NCBI GenBank assembly: GCA_029945375.1
Contig: CM057058.1
Location: 3,844,001 to 3,908,000, forward strand
Length of the DNA stretch: 64,000 bases
Origin: Agaricus subrufescens
Taxonomy: Eukaryota; Basidiomycota; Agaricomycetes; Agaricales; Agaricaceae
Reading direction: 5' to 3'
In this document: piece by piece, positions 10,374 to 22,700 of the stretch
Numbering within the stretch: the stretch's first letter is position 1
Layout of the letters: every line of letters begins with the position of its first letter
Position numbers and translations under genes: made by a program
Notes under the pieces: generated by a model
Database searches by the model: none
The model's input: only the letters and a program-made list of their open reading frames with translations
What the model was told of the DNA's origin: nothing

Positions 10374-11572
10374 TGTTATGGCCCCAGCCGTTTTATGCGT
10401 GAAAATATACATTTAATGCGGTTAGGTGTACGTATTAAGTTCGAGGATGAACAATCGATCACCCAGTTAGAGATAATCTTGGTCAAGGACATGTGTGAAA
10501 GGAGGTTGATCTAGGGGACAGTCAAGATTGCATCCGCGATTCCTAGTAGGAAAACTGTACTGCTAGGGGAAATATAATTGCGTTTGAGGACTTTAAAATG
10601 GAAGTCTTGAGGCTGAGTCTAGGGAGACTTTATTGGGAATTATCATCGAGACTGGCTATGGGATGGCTCAAGGACTTAGCGGAACGTGGTTCCTTCAGTG
10701 GACCTTATGCTAAACCGAATCTATAACTACTACCTGCCTAATAAGGAAAGGGCTAGGAAGTAGACGACTTACACATCTTGAGACTGAATTAACCTGAAGC
10801 GAGACTGTTGGAGTTGTTGGTCGAGACTCTGGATCAGGTGGAAATAGTGATAATCTCAAAGCAACTAAAGGCGAGATAGAAGCATAGTCTAATCAAGGAC
10901 ATCTTATCGACGGGACAATCAGTGGGGGATGTGCCTCGAGAGTTTCTAGACTAGGGTTTAGGGTTGGAAGCTCGTTAGCCAATGAGGGGCGGGAGATTAG
11001 ACAAGTGCAATGTTTGGTCAAGGAGACTGAATAGTCGAGACTGTTGATTGGTGGAGAAAGATGAGTCAAGGAGACTATACCCATTCAGTGCTGGATATGG
11101 ACTTGGTTATCTGTTTCATATTTGTTTATTTTGTCTCAGTTTTTTTTTATTGTGTATCGTATATAGTCGCCAGTCGAGGACGAGGTTCGGGATCGAATCT
11201 TTGCCCAAGCGCTGTGCGAGTGAAATCGAGTTTGGTTAAACTTCGCAGTGTTCTAAGCATTTCTTAAAGTTCTTTCTCAACTCGGAAGGACTTGTGTTCT
11301 GCTCGAGAGAGTATCTTCACTGGTCTAATAGGATTGCGATAGCATTTGGTGCTAGCTCAACTTGTCTTGCAGTCTGTCTCAAAGCGCGAAGGCAGGTCAA
11401 GGCTCTCCGAGTTTGTTGAGGCATCACTAGGGCGGACTCGCTACCCCTCCTAGATAGGTGTCTAACCCATTCTATTGAGGACAGTCATCGCGAGCTTAGC
11501 CACTCGTCGCGAAGGTTCTAATCGAAACGGCATAGGTCTGGAAGAGGTTTCTATTCAGTCAAGACTTGTTTC
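10374..11572 (+). mobile_element. Gypsy-1 5' LTR, first part
   Basis: Aligns base by base with the first part of the LTR at 38055. Most visible differences are C/T or G/A changes at CpG, for example ttcgaggat against tttgggaat. Small ORFs inside it recur in both LTRs and are not treated as genes. Confidence 0.9.
11568..11572. repeat. Target-site duplication of Copia-1 (left)
   Basis: The 5-bp word gtttc is repeated at 17239-17243. The uninterrupted Gypsy-1 LTR has gtttc once at this point. Confidence 0.93.
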
Positions 11573-11816
11573 TGTTGAACGTATTCATTGGTCAAAGACA
11601 TGATCATAAATCACATGACCTCCGAGTCCAGTATATTAGACATTGTTTCCGTATCCGATTCTCTGGTTGTTTCTTCCGTTCAATCAGAGAATCGTATGTG
11701 TCCTCCCTTATCTCGTTATGTATATCATCCTAACCTGTATCTAGTCATATCACTAGGTATTAATCAATGGTTGTTCCTTCCATTCAATCAGAGAATCTCA
11801 TATCACTAGATTAACA
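11573..11816 (+). mobile_element. Copia-1 5' LTR
   Basis: Starts TGTTGAACGTATTCATT and ends CTAGATTAACA. It differs from the 3' LTR by a few substitutions and by lacking a 24-bp duplication near the start. Confidence 0.93.
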
Positions 11817-11832
11817 GGTTATGGGCCCCGCC
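11817..11832 (+). promoter_or_regulatory. Copia-1 primer-binding site (half tRNA-iMet type)
   Basis: The sequence ggttatgggccccgcc directly follows the LTR. It closely matches the Drosophila copia site, which pairs with an internal half-molecule of initiator methionine tRNA. Copia-2 has the same site, so both probably use that primer. Confidence 0.8.
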
Positions 11833-11983
11833 TAACCAAATTTTTCTAGTATTTGACGATTCAATTGAATTATCAACCCACTATACCCCATTAGGCTTCT
11901 ATTGCAGGTTATCCATATCTTATTTCGGCTTCGAGACAAAGGATTGGACGCATATATTCAATATTTTTCTGCATACAATCAAC

Positions 11984-13429
11984 ATGTCGTCGCTCCATGG
12001 CTTCCTGCTTTATTCACTTCAAGGACAAGATGATCATTCATCTATTTCCTCTTTGATGTCGATGACGGAGAACTATGGAATCCCACAGCCAAATACGATA
12101 CAGATGCCCCAAGGGAGCTTGCCAATTTCATCTTCTTTTCATAATAATTTTCGTCCTCCTTCCCCCATGATAAATAATAACCCTTCATATCATAACTCTC
12201 CTGTTCCGATTCAACCCAATTCTTTTACACCTTCACATAACATTCAAAACAATACTCCCATTTATCAAACTCCTCATAATAACTTTCCTTCAATTTCAAA
12301 CCACCACCCATTCCAACTGCCTTATTCGCAACCATATTCGCTTCCACACATTCAACCTCAATTTCCATTTTCAAATCCTTTTGTTCAACCACCTCATAAT
12401 GTACCACCCATTCAATTTCCTTACAACCAACCTTTTTCGAATCATGTTAACATTTCGGCACCTGTCACAAATTTTTCCAACCTTTCTAATTCTTCTACAA
12501 ATCGTTTAGTAACTAGCATTTCACATCTGGCAGCTCTCGAGGGGACATCGAACTTCGATACTTGGGACATCAATTTACGGTCATACCTTGAAGGCGCTGG
12601 TCAGATTGGGTTCATTTATGATATCACAAATGATCCATATGATCCTTCCATCGTTCCTATCTACCGTCCACAACTTGGTCCCTCTCCGACACAGGATGAA
12701 CTTGAAAATCTGGCTGGCTGGCGTCAAGCCGATAGTCAGGTCAAACATATTATCCTAAACAAACTTTCACTGCTTGTTACTGGTTCAATATCCATGTCGA
12801 CATCAGGTTCATCTCGCAACATATATCTACTTCTCAAGCGAATGTACTCAATGAGGAACTGGGTCGGAGGGAAGACAATATGGGAGTCATTATCGCATGC
12901 GAAGCCAATTAACAGCGATATTCAGGCTTTTTGTCATCGATGGCTATCTGACTATAGCCGTATATGTGCATCACGATTCGAAGTTCCAGCTCCCCTTGCC
13001 ATTTCCACTTTCTTTAACAATCTACCTACGACCGGACCACCCCTTGTTTTGAAATGTTCAACGTTTGCGGTCTTGAATCAACAACCGGGTACTCCTACAC
13101 ACTACGTATTCAAAGTTGTACAAGACCTACTCGATCAAGTCACCGCTAAGGGATGGAAGCCACCAATGAACAATAATAATCCCAACATGACTACAAACTG
13201 TTCACCAAATACAATACCCCAACGCAATAATCTCTCTGTTCCAAATCCGAATTCCAATCAACGTCGCAAGAATCAGAACAACTTGAATTCAAACAACAAC
13301 CGACGTCCCCAAGTTAACGCTGTAATTGACGATCAGCAAGGAATAGCAGACGATGGGGTGGAAACGGAAATGTTGTGGAAGTTATTATGGACTCTAATGG
13401 TGACGAAGACTATGCCACAGCGAATGTAA
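11984..13429 (+). CDS. gag: Copia-1 Gag
   Basis: 481 residues from an ATG at 11984. The first 160 residues are rich in Pro, Asn, His and Gln. The middle part is the Copia-type Gag core (SNFDTWDINLRSYL, FCHRWLSDYSRICASRFEV). The tail is Asn/Arg-rich (NPNSNQRRKNQNNLN) and shows no CCHC knuckle, so RNA binding would rest on basic residues. The ORF ends at 13429 and overlaps the pol frame from 13375, with pol in the -1 frame. A programmed shift or a single indel could explain this; I see no convincing slippery heptamer in the overlap. Confidence 0.8.
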   Translation: MSSLHGFLLYSLQGQDDHSSISSLMSMTENYGIPQPNTIQMPQGSLPISSSFHNNFRPPSPMINNNPSYHNSPVPIQPNSFTPSHNIQNNTPIYQTPHNNFPSISNHHPFQLPYSQPYSLPHIQPQFPFSNPFVQPPHNVPPIQFPYNQPFSNHVNISAPVTNFSNLSNSSTNRLVTSISHLAALEGTSNFDTWDINLRSYLEGAGQIGFIYDITNDPYDPSIVPIYRPQLGPSPTQDELENLAGWRQADSQVKHIILNKLSLLVTGSISMSTSGSSRNIYLLLKRMYSMRNWVGGKTIWESLSHAKPINSDIQAFCHRWLSDYSRICASRFEVPAPLAISTFFNNLPTTGPPLVLKCSTFAVLNQQPGTPTHYVFKVVQDLLDQVTAKGWKPPMNNNNPNMTTNCSPNTIPQRNNLSVPNPNSNQRRKNQNNLNSNNNRRPQVNAVIDDQQGIADDGVETEMLWKLLWTLMVTKTMPQRM

Positions 13430-16400
13430 TTATGCCTACCTCTATCAACTCAGACTTCGCTATTTCTTTCTATTCAACGTCTGATAAGTCACCACCGGAG
13501 ATCTCCCTCACCAGCGATGATGATGATTTCATGGGGATGTTTGAGGCGCTTCTTGATTCCGGATCTACACATCATATATTCCACAATAAGGATTCATTCA
13601 CATCCATCGATGAATCGTTTTCTTTGCCGGTATCAACTGCGAATCAATTGATGCTTCCCATCCTTGGCCGGGGAGATGTTACTCTCCTGGTCAGAGGTGA
13701 CATAGATATCCGTATCACACTACGGGGGTGTTTGTTCGCACCATCTGTCCCTGTCAATATACTGTCACTATCTCGATTGACGGCGAAAGGCATAAATTGT
13801 ACCTTCAATGACACCGGAGTTGCCTCATTGTCGATCAGCATATCTAGCCACACGAACCCAGTGAAGATCCCCACTATCTGCAGGAACGGATTGACGTACA
13901 TCAAATGTGATTTCATAAATTCCTTTCGGTCCATGACTCGTGACGATGATTCATTTGCGGCTTTCTTGTCCCCCACGCTCACACCTGACTTATGGCATCA
14001 GCGCTTTGGTCACCTCAATAACGATGCGACCCGGGCTACTTTGACTCGTGGATATGTGGATGGAACTTCATATGTGGGGTCATTTGAACGTGAAGTCTGC
14101 CCATCTTGTGTCATTGGAAAGGGTGCGCAACGCCATCATCCTTTTCAGGGGAATCGAGCCAGTGCTATTGGTGATCTTTTACATATGGACATCTGTGGCC
14201 CTTGGCCTGTACAAACTCCATCCCGTCACTCGTACGCCATCTGCATCATTGACGACTTTTCGAATTTCGGCTTCACTGCTCTTCTTACCCACAAGTCCGA
14301 TGCGGTTAAAGCGTTCCGCTTTGTTGAAGCATTCCTGTCTAGACAATGTGGGGCCACAGTGAAATCTGTGCGGACTGATGGTGCTCGAGAACTGTGTGAA
14401 GGTACCCTTGGTGATCATTTCCGTTGACAGGGGATACACGTACAGGTGACTGCACCCTATGCTCACCACCAGAATGGCAAGGCGGAGCGTTTCATCCGCA
14501 CAATTGAGGATGGATGTCAAACGCTACTAGCAGCATCGGGACTTCCTGACCAGTTCTGGGGGGATGCTGTATTGGCTATGCAGTATCTCCGCAACCGCCT
14601 CCCTACATCGACACTCCCTTCTGGAAAGACGCCTTATGAGATGATTTTTGGGAATAAGCCTGATCTTTCTCACCTACGCGTATGGGGGTGCGTTTGTTAT
14701 CCTGTGATTCCTCCTGAACGCCGTTCCAAAGCTGGCCCTCGCCGATATCAAGCCATCTTTGTAGGCTACGAGGAAGGCCGTAAGGGCTGGCAGGTTCGCT
14801 CGCTGTCTGGGTCCTACTCGTTCTCGGATGATGTGATATTCGACGAACTTCGGCCCGGCCGTTTGGGTACACCTCGTCCACTCACTTTGCCGCCTTCATC
14901 ATCCGGGGGTGCAAGACCTACTCGTTCCAGAATCAGGACTGCTAAGGGAGAAGAGTATCAGAAGGAGATCGAGAGGCGCACAAATGCGAGGAGCAGAAGG
15001 AAGATCGGGAACGAACCGAAATATCAGACTGCTCAAGTGCTATCACTAACGAGTTACAGTGCACTTGGCGATATTCTCCAAGACAATTATCTATCTGAGT
15101 TCAACCACTTTGGGTCTGCACTCAGTGAAGATATCGTCATTCAATCACAGTCTTTTTCCCTTTCTATGCCCTCCTGCATGTTGACTTCTTTCGGGTATGA
15201 TAAACCACCGGATACTCTTCGGGAAGCGATGAAGCGTAGGGATTGGGATATGTTCCGGGCTGTGATGGATCGTGAACATCAGGGACTGGTGGATATGGGT
15301 GCGTTTGAAGAAGCTGATTTACCAGTGGGACGGAAGGCTATTGCGGTGCGATGGGTCTATGCGTACAAGTTTGATGAGATGGGGAAACCGAAGGAGGGCT
15401 GTGAGAAAGCGCGTCTGGTTGCTAAGGGTTTTAGTCAGCGACCGGAAGATTACGGAGAAATGTACGCACCCGTGGCCAAGATGGCTAGTATCCGTGTGGT
15501 ACTAGCTTTAGCTGCCGAACAGGATCTTGAATTGTTCAGCTGGGACTGTAAAATGGCTTTCCTACATGCGAAGTTGAACCGCGATATCTTCATCAAACAG
15601 ATCCCGGGTTACCCTTTACCCAATCCCACCTCTGTTCTAAAGTTGAAGGTGGCACTGTATGGTTTGAAGCAAGCTGCGTATGAGTTTTATCAGTTGCTCC
15701 GTTCCGTTATGATTACCATAGGCCTCGATCGTCTTGAGGTTGATCATGCGTTCTTCTTCGGCGAATGGCAGTCTCCACCTCATCCCTCCATCCCCATGCC
15801 TCGCAACGGTCAACCGCTCCGCCTTTATATCCCAGTTCACGTCGACGATGGACTTACTGCTTCAAATAGTGCTGAGCTGTACAAGTGGTTCATCGGTGAA
15901 CTTCAGAAACACCTGACTATTGTTGATCTTGGACAGGCTCAGTTGTATCTCGGCTGTCGGATTATTCGAGATCGTTTGCAGAAAACCTTGTGGCTTTCAC
16001 AGGAACATTTTGTGGACGAACTCCTCTCCAAGTGGAACATGTCGTCGGTACCTCCAGCCTCTGTCCCTATCCATGATCAGTTGTCCAATAAGAAGCCGGC
16101 TCCTCCTGGGGCTTTGCCGTCGATACCCGACAGTGAGCTGACCGTCTCTTATCAGAGTCTGGTGGGTAGTCTGCTCTACCTGGCTATTTGCACCAGGCCC
16201 GATATCGCATATGTGTGTATGGCGTTGGGTCAACACAACGCTATCCCCTCCCGGACTCATATGCTTGCAGCGAAGGATGTTTTACGATACCTGGCTGGCT
16301 CGAAACGTCATGCTCTGCGTTTTGGTCGCCATTCCAGTGATTTCCCTGAACCTATTAGCGGATATATTCAGCATGTCGGCTTCTCCGATTCTGACTGGGC

Positions 16401-16851
16401 ATCTGATGAGACGACGCGGCAGAGTGTGGCTGGCTTCTGTTTTATGTTTGCCGGTTGCTCTGTGTCTTGGTCTGCTGTCAAACAGAAGTCTGTCGCCTTG
16501 TCTTCGGCTGAAGCAGAGTACTATGCTTTGGCCCACGCCGTGAAGGAGGCCCTTTGGCTACACTCCCTACTTCTGCTCATCCACGTCCCCATTCCCGACT
16601 CATACCCGGCGCTCTGCGATAACTCTGCTGCCATCACGATCGCTACCACTGATTCGATTACATCTCGGACGAAGCACATTGATGTTCATCATCATTTCCT
16701 GCGCCAATACATGGGCCGCAAACTCACTGCGAAGTGGATTCGGACCACGGAAATGCCTGCGGATATCTTCACTAAACCTCTGCTGTCGCCTTTATTCACC
16801 AAGCACCGGCAGACTCTGGGGGTGCTACCTTTACCATTGCCATTACCCTGA
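13375..16851 (+). pseudogene. pol: Copia-1 Pol (protease, integrase, RT, RNase H) with one TGA
   Basis: Two segments in one frame, 13375-14427 and from 14428 to 16851, separated by one TGA at 14425-14427 within the integrase core. Protease: ALLDSGSTHHIF. Integrase: zinc finger (WHQRFGHLNN, CPSCVIGKG), catalytic residues in HMDICGPW, RTDGAREL and KAERFIRT. Reverse transcriptase: VRWVYAYKFDE, ARLVAKGFSQ, and a catalytic block HVDDG in place of YVDD. RNase H: SDSDWASDETTRQS, SSAEAEYYAL, TKHIDVHHHF. All domains are present. Apart from the one TGA and the gag/pol frame change it looks recently active. Confidence 0.88.
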
Positions 16852-16970
16852 TTCCTCTTCCTTCTTCTTGTTTATTCAGCTCGTTTTTTCTCTCTCTCTT
16901 CCTCTCTACATTCGTTTTTCTGTGTTTTTTTTTTTTTTCTTCCTTTTGATCATATCTTTCTTTTTGGGTG

Positions 16971-17238
16971 TGTTGAATGTATTCATTAGGTCAAAGATGA
17001 ACGTATTCATTGGTCAAAGACATGATCATAAATCACATGACCTCCGAGTCCAGTATATTAGACATTGTTTCCGTATCCGATTCTCTGGTTGTTTCTTCCG
17101 TTCAATCAGAGAATCGTATGTGTCCTCCCTTATCTCGTTATGTATATCATCCTAACATGTACCTAGTCATATCACTAGGTATTAATCAATGGTTGTTTCT
17201 TCCGTTCAATCAGAGAATCTCATATCACTAGATTAACA
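16971..17238 (+). mobile_element. Copia-1 3' LTR
   Basis: 268 bp. The first 24 bp (tgaatgtattcattaggtca and 4 more) are followed by a near copy (tgaacgtattcattggtcaa...), a tandem duplication missing from the 5' LTR. A T-rich stretch precedes it and no clear polypurine tract is visible. Confidence 0.93.
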
Positions 17239-17446
17239 GTTTCACATTTCTATTCTACCCCTATTTTCATTTAATATTTAATCAAGACGCTTACTTTCAC
17301 TTTCTTTCTGATTTATTCTCCCCATGAACTGCACTCGAGACTCGGTGTAATTCAAAGGGTTGCATTCACATTCGATTTTATATTTTTTATATTTTTTATA
17401 TTTTTTATATTTTATTTTCCACATTCACACCAATCTAGTCTCTTCA
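17239..17446 (+). mobile_element. Gypsy-1 5' LTR, last part (with right gtttc duplication)
   Basis: Positions 17239-17243 are the right copy of the Copia-1 target duplication; 17244-17446 resume the Gypsy-1 LTR. It contains a run of ttttatatttt units near 17385-17412, where the three family copies differ in repeat number. Ends GTCTCTTCA. Confidence 0.9.
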
Positions 17447-17448
17447 TC

Positions 17449-17463
17449 TGGAGCCCACCATGA
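17449..17463 (+). promoter_or_regulatory. Gypsy-1 primer-binding site
   Basis: tggagcccaccatga starts two bases after the LTR. It begins with the TGG expected to pair with a tRNA 3' CCA end. I cannot assign the tRNA. Confidence 0.55.
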
Positions 17464-17778
17464 GGGGAGTTTCAGATTGAAAGTGATTAAGTTTTTCAGA
17501 GTTTATTGTGTTTGAGCCTTTGTGATACAGCTCGAAAGAGGTGGTCTAGGAAAGGACAAAGGACAGGAGCGTAGTCTCGGAGAAAACTGGAGCAAAAAGG
17601 GAAATTAGGGAGGGCTACTTTGAACTTGCAGGCCTCAAGCCTCATTCCCATCCCCGAGGATCCAGATTTAGCATTGAAGCGAGCTAGGGAAGAGAAGTGA
17701 AGAGAAAAAGGAAAGGAGAGAGAAGAGAGTCAAGGGTTAGAAGTCGAGACAGGAGTCGAGCCTGAATTTACGCGCAAA

Positions 17779-19712
17779 GTGTGGGGAGTTCCTACCGAGG
17801 GAGCATCAGATGATACAGAGCAGAACCTGTTTCTGGAAAGGCAATTAGAGAGTTTGTTTGGGAGTTCTGATCAGTTGAGATTAGAAGTTCCAGGGGGCTT
17901 TATAATTGGATCAGCCAGTCCAAGTAGACGTGCAGCTGTGCCTCATATTCAAGTGCCAATAGTACCTAGGGGGGGTTTACCACTTCCTTCCGCGAGTTCC
18001 ATCAGTCTCGGAGAATCACCGTTCACTCGACAGTCAGGGGGGTCATCAGCTACCAGTTTAGCTTTTAATCTGCCAGCTCCGAGCTTGTACCAACAACAAC
18101 TGAAAGACCTTTTTCATCTGGAGGAGTCTGTGCCCTCAGAAGTTGAAAAAGTACCTGCGACTCAGCCTATCTCTCCCTTGACTTTGTTCTCGAGCACCGC
18201 AGCCAGTGTTTCAGTACCCGTGGCCCCTACAAGTTCCCCTCAAGCTAAAAGAACATCGGCTCCGAGCCAGCCTTCTGTACAACCAAAACCCCCTACAAAT
18301 CCACCACCACCAGCAGCAAGACCAAGAATGTCTAGAAGGGAGATGCCTGCGCCGATGACAGCTGGCATGCCAAAATGGGAGGGTGATGTAGATGCATTAC
18401 CTGATTTTATTTGGCACCTCGACCAGACTTGTGAATCGGTCGTGTTGACAGATGAGAACAAGAAGATGAAGTGGGCGTTAGCCTGCATTCCACACAACAT
18501 TAGAATGGAATGGCTGGCCATTCCAGAGTCCACGGGAAGATGGAGCAACTTTAGAAAGGCGCTCAACTCAGAATACCCTGAGCTTGTAGAAAAAGAAGCA
18601 GGCTCGGTGGGAGCTTTAAAGGATTTGTGTTCGAGATTCCGCGTTATCACTTTGGCCGAGGTGTGCGACTATTATCTTTCAGGCATAAATTCCAGGTCAT
18701 AGCTGAAAAGTATTTGAAGCCTCCTGCACTTATCTCAAATAGAGAGATAGTCGAGGTGTTTGTGTTGTCTCTCAACTCGACATTTAGGGACCAGCTAAAT
18801 ATAAGGCTAGCTCTGAATGGAACATTGAGAAATGCTGGCTCAAATGTCCAGACTAGAAATGAGGATCCGTATGATTGGAAGGAAGTAATCTCGAAAGCTG
18901 TGGAGTTAGTAGGAAGCAAAAATCTTGTTAGGTCTAGCGATTTGACTGCTGAGAAAGCTGCCTCAAAGGCAAGGGGCTCGGCAAAGCACGAGATGACAGC
19001 CACAGTTCAGGGATCAGCAGATGTAGAAGCTATCCATCAAGAAATGCGACAAGAGATGAATGTGATGAAGGATTTATGGATGATGCAGCAGAAGAGTTTA
19101 CAGGGGAGTCTCGACTCATTGAGATTGAGTTTCACTACCCAAGGATCAAGACCGCCGGATAACTTTCCTCCGCATCCGAGACCACCTTTCCAGAACAATT
19201 ACACACCAGAAGGTCGTCAAGGATGTTTCTATTGTGGCGAGGACCATAGATGGGCAACCTGCTCTTATAAGATGCAAGATGAGAAGGAAGGAAAGATTAA
19301 GACGGATGGTAACAAGATTTGGTTCTTGAATGGTGCAGCAATTCCGTGGGAGGCAGGGTGGAATATCCGAGAGTGTGTTAGGAAATTTATGCCCGCGACT
19401 GTCACGTCCTGGATTTATGAACCGGCAGATGAGGAGCCGGATATGGGATATATAGGTCCTGCTTATGAGAATCCACCAACTATTCTGAAAAGAGAGGAGG
19501 GGATAAATAAAAAGGATCTCAAGCTAGAAAGTTTGAAAGGGAAGATTGCTGGAATGGAGGTTCTACTGCATAAAATACCAGACACAATGGGTAGTTCTGG
19601 ACAGGGAGACTCCGAGACTGTAGTCGAGGGTGAAGATGATAGCGAGGAGGCACTCTTGAGAAAGTTATCGAGTTTGCTTTCTGCCGCTAAGGAGCAGGGC
19701 TCGGTTTTTTAG
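17779..19712 (+). pseudogene. gag: Gypsy-1 Gag, one frameshift
   Basis: Frame one runs from about 17779 to 18702 and the product continues in another frame to 19712. The switch lies near 18680 within CDYYLSFRHKFQ. The N-terminal third is Ser/Pro-rich. The capsid-like part lies around MPKWEGDVDALPDFIWHL, and a zinc knuckle (CFYCGEDHRWATC, C-x2-C-x4-H-x4-C) sits at about 19230. The C-terminal part is acidic. The start is uncertain: the frame begins with GTG at 17779 and no good upstream ATG is apparent. Confidence 0.8.
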
Positions 19713-19720
19713 GATGTCCA

Positions 19721-22700
19721 GTGACGAAGCCGGTCTCTGGAAAACGGGTTAGTTTCAGAGGTGTTAAGGCGACCAAGGACGATTCTAGGAAAGAGAACCC
19801 GGGAGAGAAGCAGAAAAATAAGAAGAAGGAAGTAGTCAAGGCAAAAGAGACCTCATCTACAAGAGTCGAGAAGTTTCCTTATAGAAAGGTACCAGGGTTG
19901 AAAGCAGTAGTAGAAGTGCCACCACTACCTGCCAAGTATTTCAAGGAGAATAAAAGGGGATCAGCATATAAGCACCAGACTAAAGTTGAGGAGGGTGTGG
20001 ACATAGCAGAACTTTTATTGAGGTTTGAAGGGAATCATATAATGATCACGCAGAAGGAACTTCTGGCGTTGGCCCCTTGACTGCGAGAAGCCATGAAGGG
20101 ACTCATCTCAAAAAAGAGAGTACCTACTGGTGAAGTATCAGTCATTGAGGAGGTAGTGGCAGAGGTACCGGAGTCAGTCGAGATGGAAGAGAACACCGAC
20201 TCGGAAGATGAGGAAGGCGGATCCTGTAGAGTCATTGATGTAAACATATTAATGAGTACTGGGGGATCAGTCGAGCCTAGTGGGGTCGAGGATATGTGTA
20301 CAGGGAAAGACCCGGTACTGCAATTGTTGACTTGATACTCAGCAGAAGAGTCGAGGACTATGATATTTGCGGTAGCAGAGCACAATCGTCTCTCAGCAAA
20401 GGATGTAGCTGAATTGATGGTCATTCCAACACTTATTAATGGTGTCCGAGAGGAAGAGGCACTGTTAGATAGCGGGTCACAAGTTGTGATGATGTCGAGG
20501 GAGGCTGCCGTGGACTGTAAACTCAGTTGGGATCCAAGCCTGCAAATTAACATGCAATCGGCCAATGGGCAGGTGTCTCAGACGTGTGGTCTAGCCAAGA
20601 ATGTGCTGTTTACCTTAGGGGATCTCACAGTACAGCTTCAGGTGCACGTAGTTGAGAAGGCACCATATAGAGTCTTACTGGGTCGTCCTTTTGACTTGGT
20701 TACAGCAAGCGAGGTCGTAAATCATCAAGACGGAAGACAGTATCTTAATTTGAAAAACCCCGAGACTAAAGCCTCAATGTGTATTCCAACTTACAGCTGA
20801 GGACAACTTCCCTCTCGGCCAGCAGTAAATTTTTAACTCACCTCGAGGATTCCGACGAGTGGGATGGAGGAGAGGTGGCTTGTATAATTGAAGTGGATGA
20901 AAACAGAGAAGCTAGTATAACGGAGTACTTGCCTATCAAGACTGAAGCATATACTACAGATGAGCTCAAACTTTTATATCTATCAAAGAGCTTGGAAAGA
21001 AAAGGGGACTCAGATGAGAAAAAGACATTTGAGCAGTACCTGAATATACTGTCGAGACCACATGACTTGAGAAATAAATCAGTTGCGGTGGAAGAGTTGG
21101 AGGAACCAGGTGATCCTTGAGAGTTAGTGCATTGTCTGGCAAAGAAGTATAAGCCAGTCGCGCTGAAAGTCAGGCCTGTCCTAGGAGAAGTACAGGATAA
21201 ATTTCGAATTGTTAGAAATATTATTGGGGATCCTCTAAAAGATATGCCAGAACTACTGAGGAGGCCATCTGAGTTCGTACCAACAGGAAGATATACCGAG
21301 GAGTGAATGTTAAAAATGGATAAAGCGCATAGTGATGGGTTTTTATGGCCTGAGGAGGTTAAGTTGATGCATTGGTTAGTCATGGCGCAAAATGAAGCGT
21401 TCGTGTGGGACAACTCGGAGAGGGGGAGCTTCAAGAAAGAATATTTCCCTTCAGTCGAGATTCCTACTGTGCCTCACACACCTTGGGTTTTGAGAAACTT
21501 GAGAATCCCACCTGCGGTTTATGATGAAGTATGTAGGATCATCCGGAGAAAGATCAATGCGGGAGTATACAAACCCTCAAATGCGTCTTATCGGTTGAGA
21601 TGGTTCTGTGTAATTAAAAAGGATGGGAAGAGTTTGCACCTAGTGCACAGTCTCGAGCCTTTGAACGAGGTTATGATCGCGCACTCAGGGCTACCACCCG
21701 TGACTGAGGAGTTGGCAATGCATTTTGCGGGTTGAGCCTGTAATGGGATACTTGATTTGTATGTGAGTTACAATGAAAGAGAAATTGCCAAGGGTTCGAG
21801 GGACCTAATGACGTTCCAGACGCTGTTCGGGGCCTTACGCCTGGTTACCTTGCCAATGGGATGGACTAATTCTGTGCCGATCTTTCACAAGGATGTGACT
21901 TACATTCTCCGAGACGAGATTCCCGAGTTCACATTGCCATATATAGACAATGTGCCAATTAGGGGCCCCGTGACTAGATATGAAAACGCCAAGGGAGTAC
22001 CGGAAGTCTTGCATGATAATTTGGGGATTAGAAAATTCGTGTTCAAGCATATGGAAAACGTGAATCATATTCTACAGCGAATGAAGTATGCTGGGGGAAC
22101 GTTCTCGGGACCTAAAACGACGATATGTGCAGATACAGTGGTTATCCTAGGATTTGAGTGTTCATATAAAGGGCGAAAGCTGAAAGCGGAAACGATCGAG
22201 AAAATTTTGAATTGGGGTGACTGTGAAAACACTACTGACATCTGAGCTTTCTTGGGGATGGCGGTAATGTGTAGACATCACATTCGAGACTTTGTTATGA
22301 AGGCAGTTCCCTTGTATAATCTTTGCAAGAAGGGAGTTACCTTCAAGTGGGGCGCAATTGAGAAAGCGGCTCAGCTTGAGATCAAAGAAGCTATCTGAGA
22401 CTGTTTTCATACAAGGAATCCAAGGTTTCCAAGTGAGCAGCCAATTGTGTTAGCTGTGGACTCATCTTGGAGGGCTGTTGGGTATTACCTGTATCAGTGA
22501 GACGAGTTGGAGCCAAAAATAATTCATTATATCAAATTTAATTCGATATTAATGGATCCGAGGCAACAACAATATTCTCAACCAAAGCGAGAGTTAGTGG
22601 GATTGCGCATGGCGCTCAAGGAGGAGAATTATCTACTTCGAGGATGTTGAAATCTCATAGTCGAGACTGATGTGAAGTACTTGCATGGAATGTTGAACAA

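Larger units (their letters stand above)
11573..17238 (+). mobile_element. Complete Copia element (Copia-1)
   Basis: 5,666 bp with LTRs of 244 and 268 bp, TG...CA ends and a perfect 5-bp duplication (gtttc). It lies in the Gypsy-1 5' LTR, in the same orientation. Gag and pol are nearly open, broken by one frame change and one TGA. It appears to be one of the younger insertions of the window. Confidence 0.93.

Noticed and set aside
13340..13429. Programmed -1 frameshift between Copia-1 gag and pol
   Set aside because: The frames overlap in the right direction, but I see no convincing slippery heptamer or stem. A one-base indel explains it equally well.
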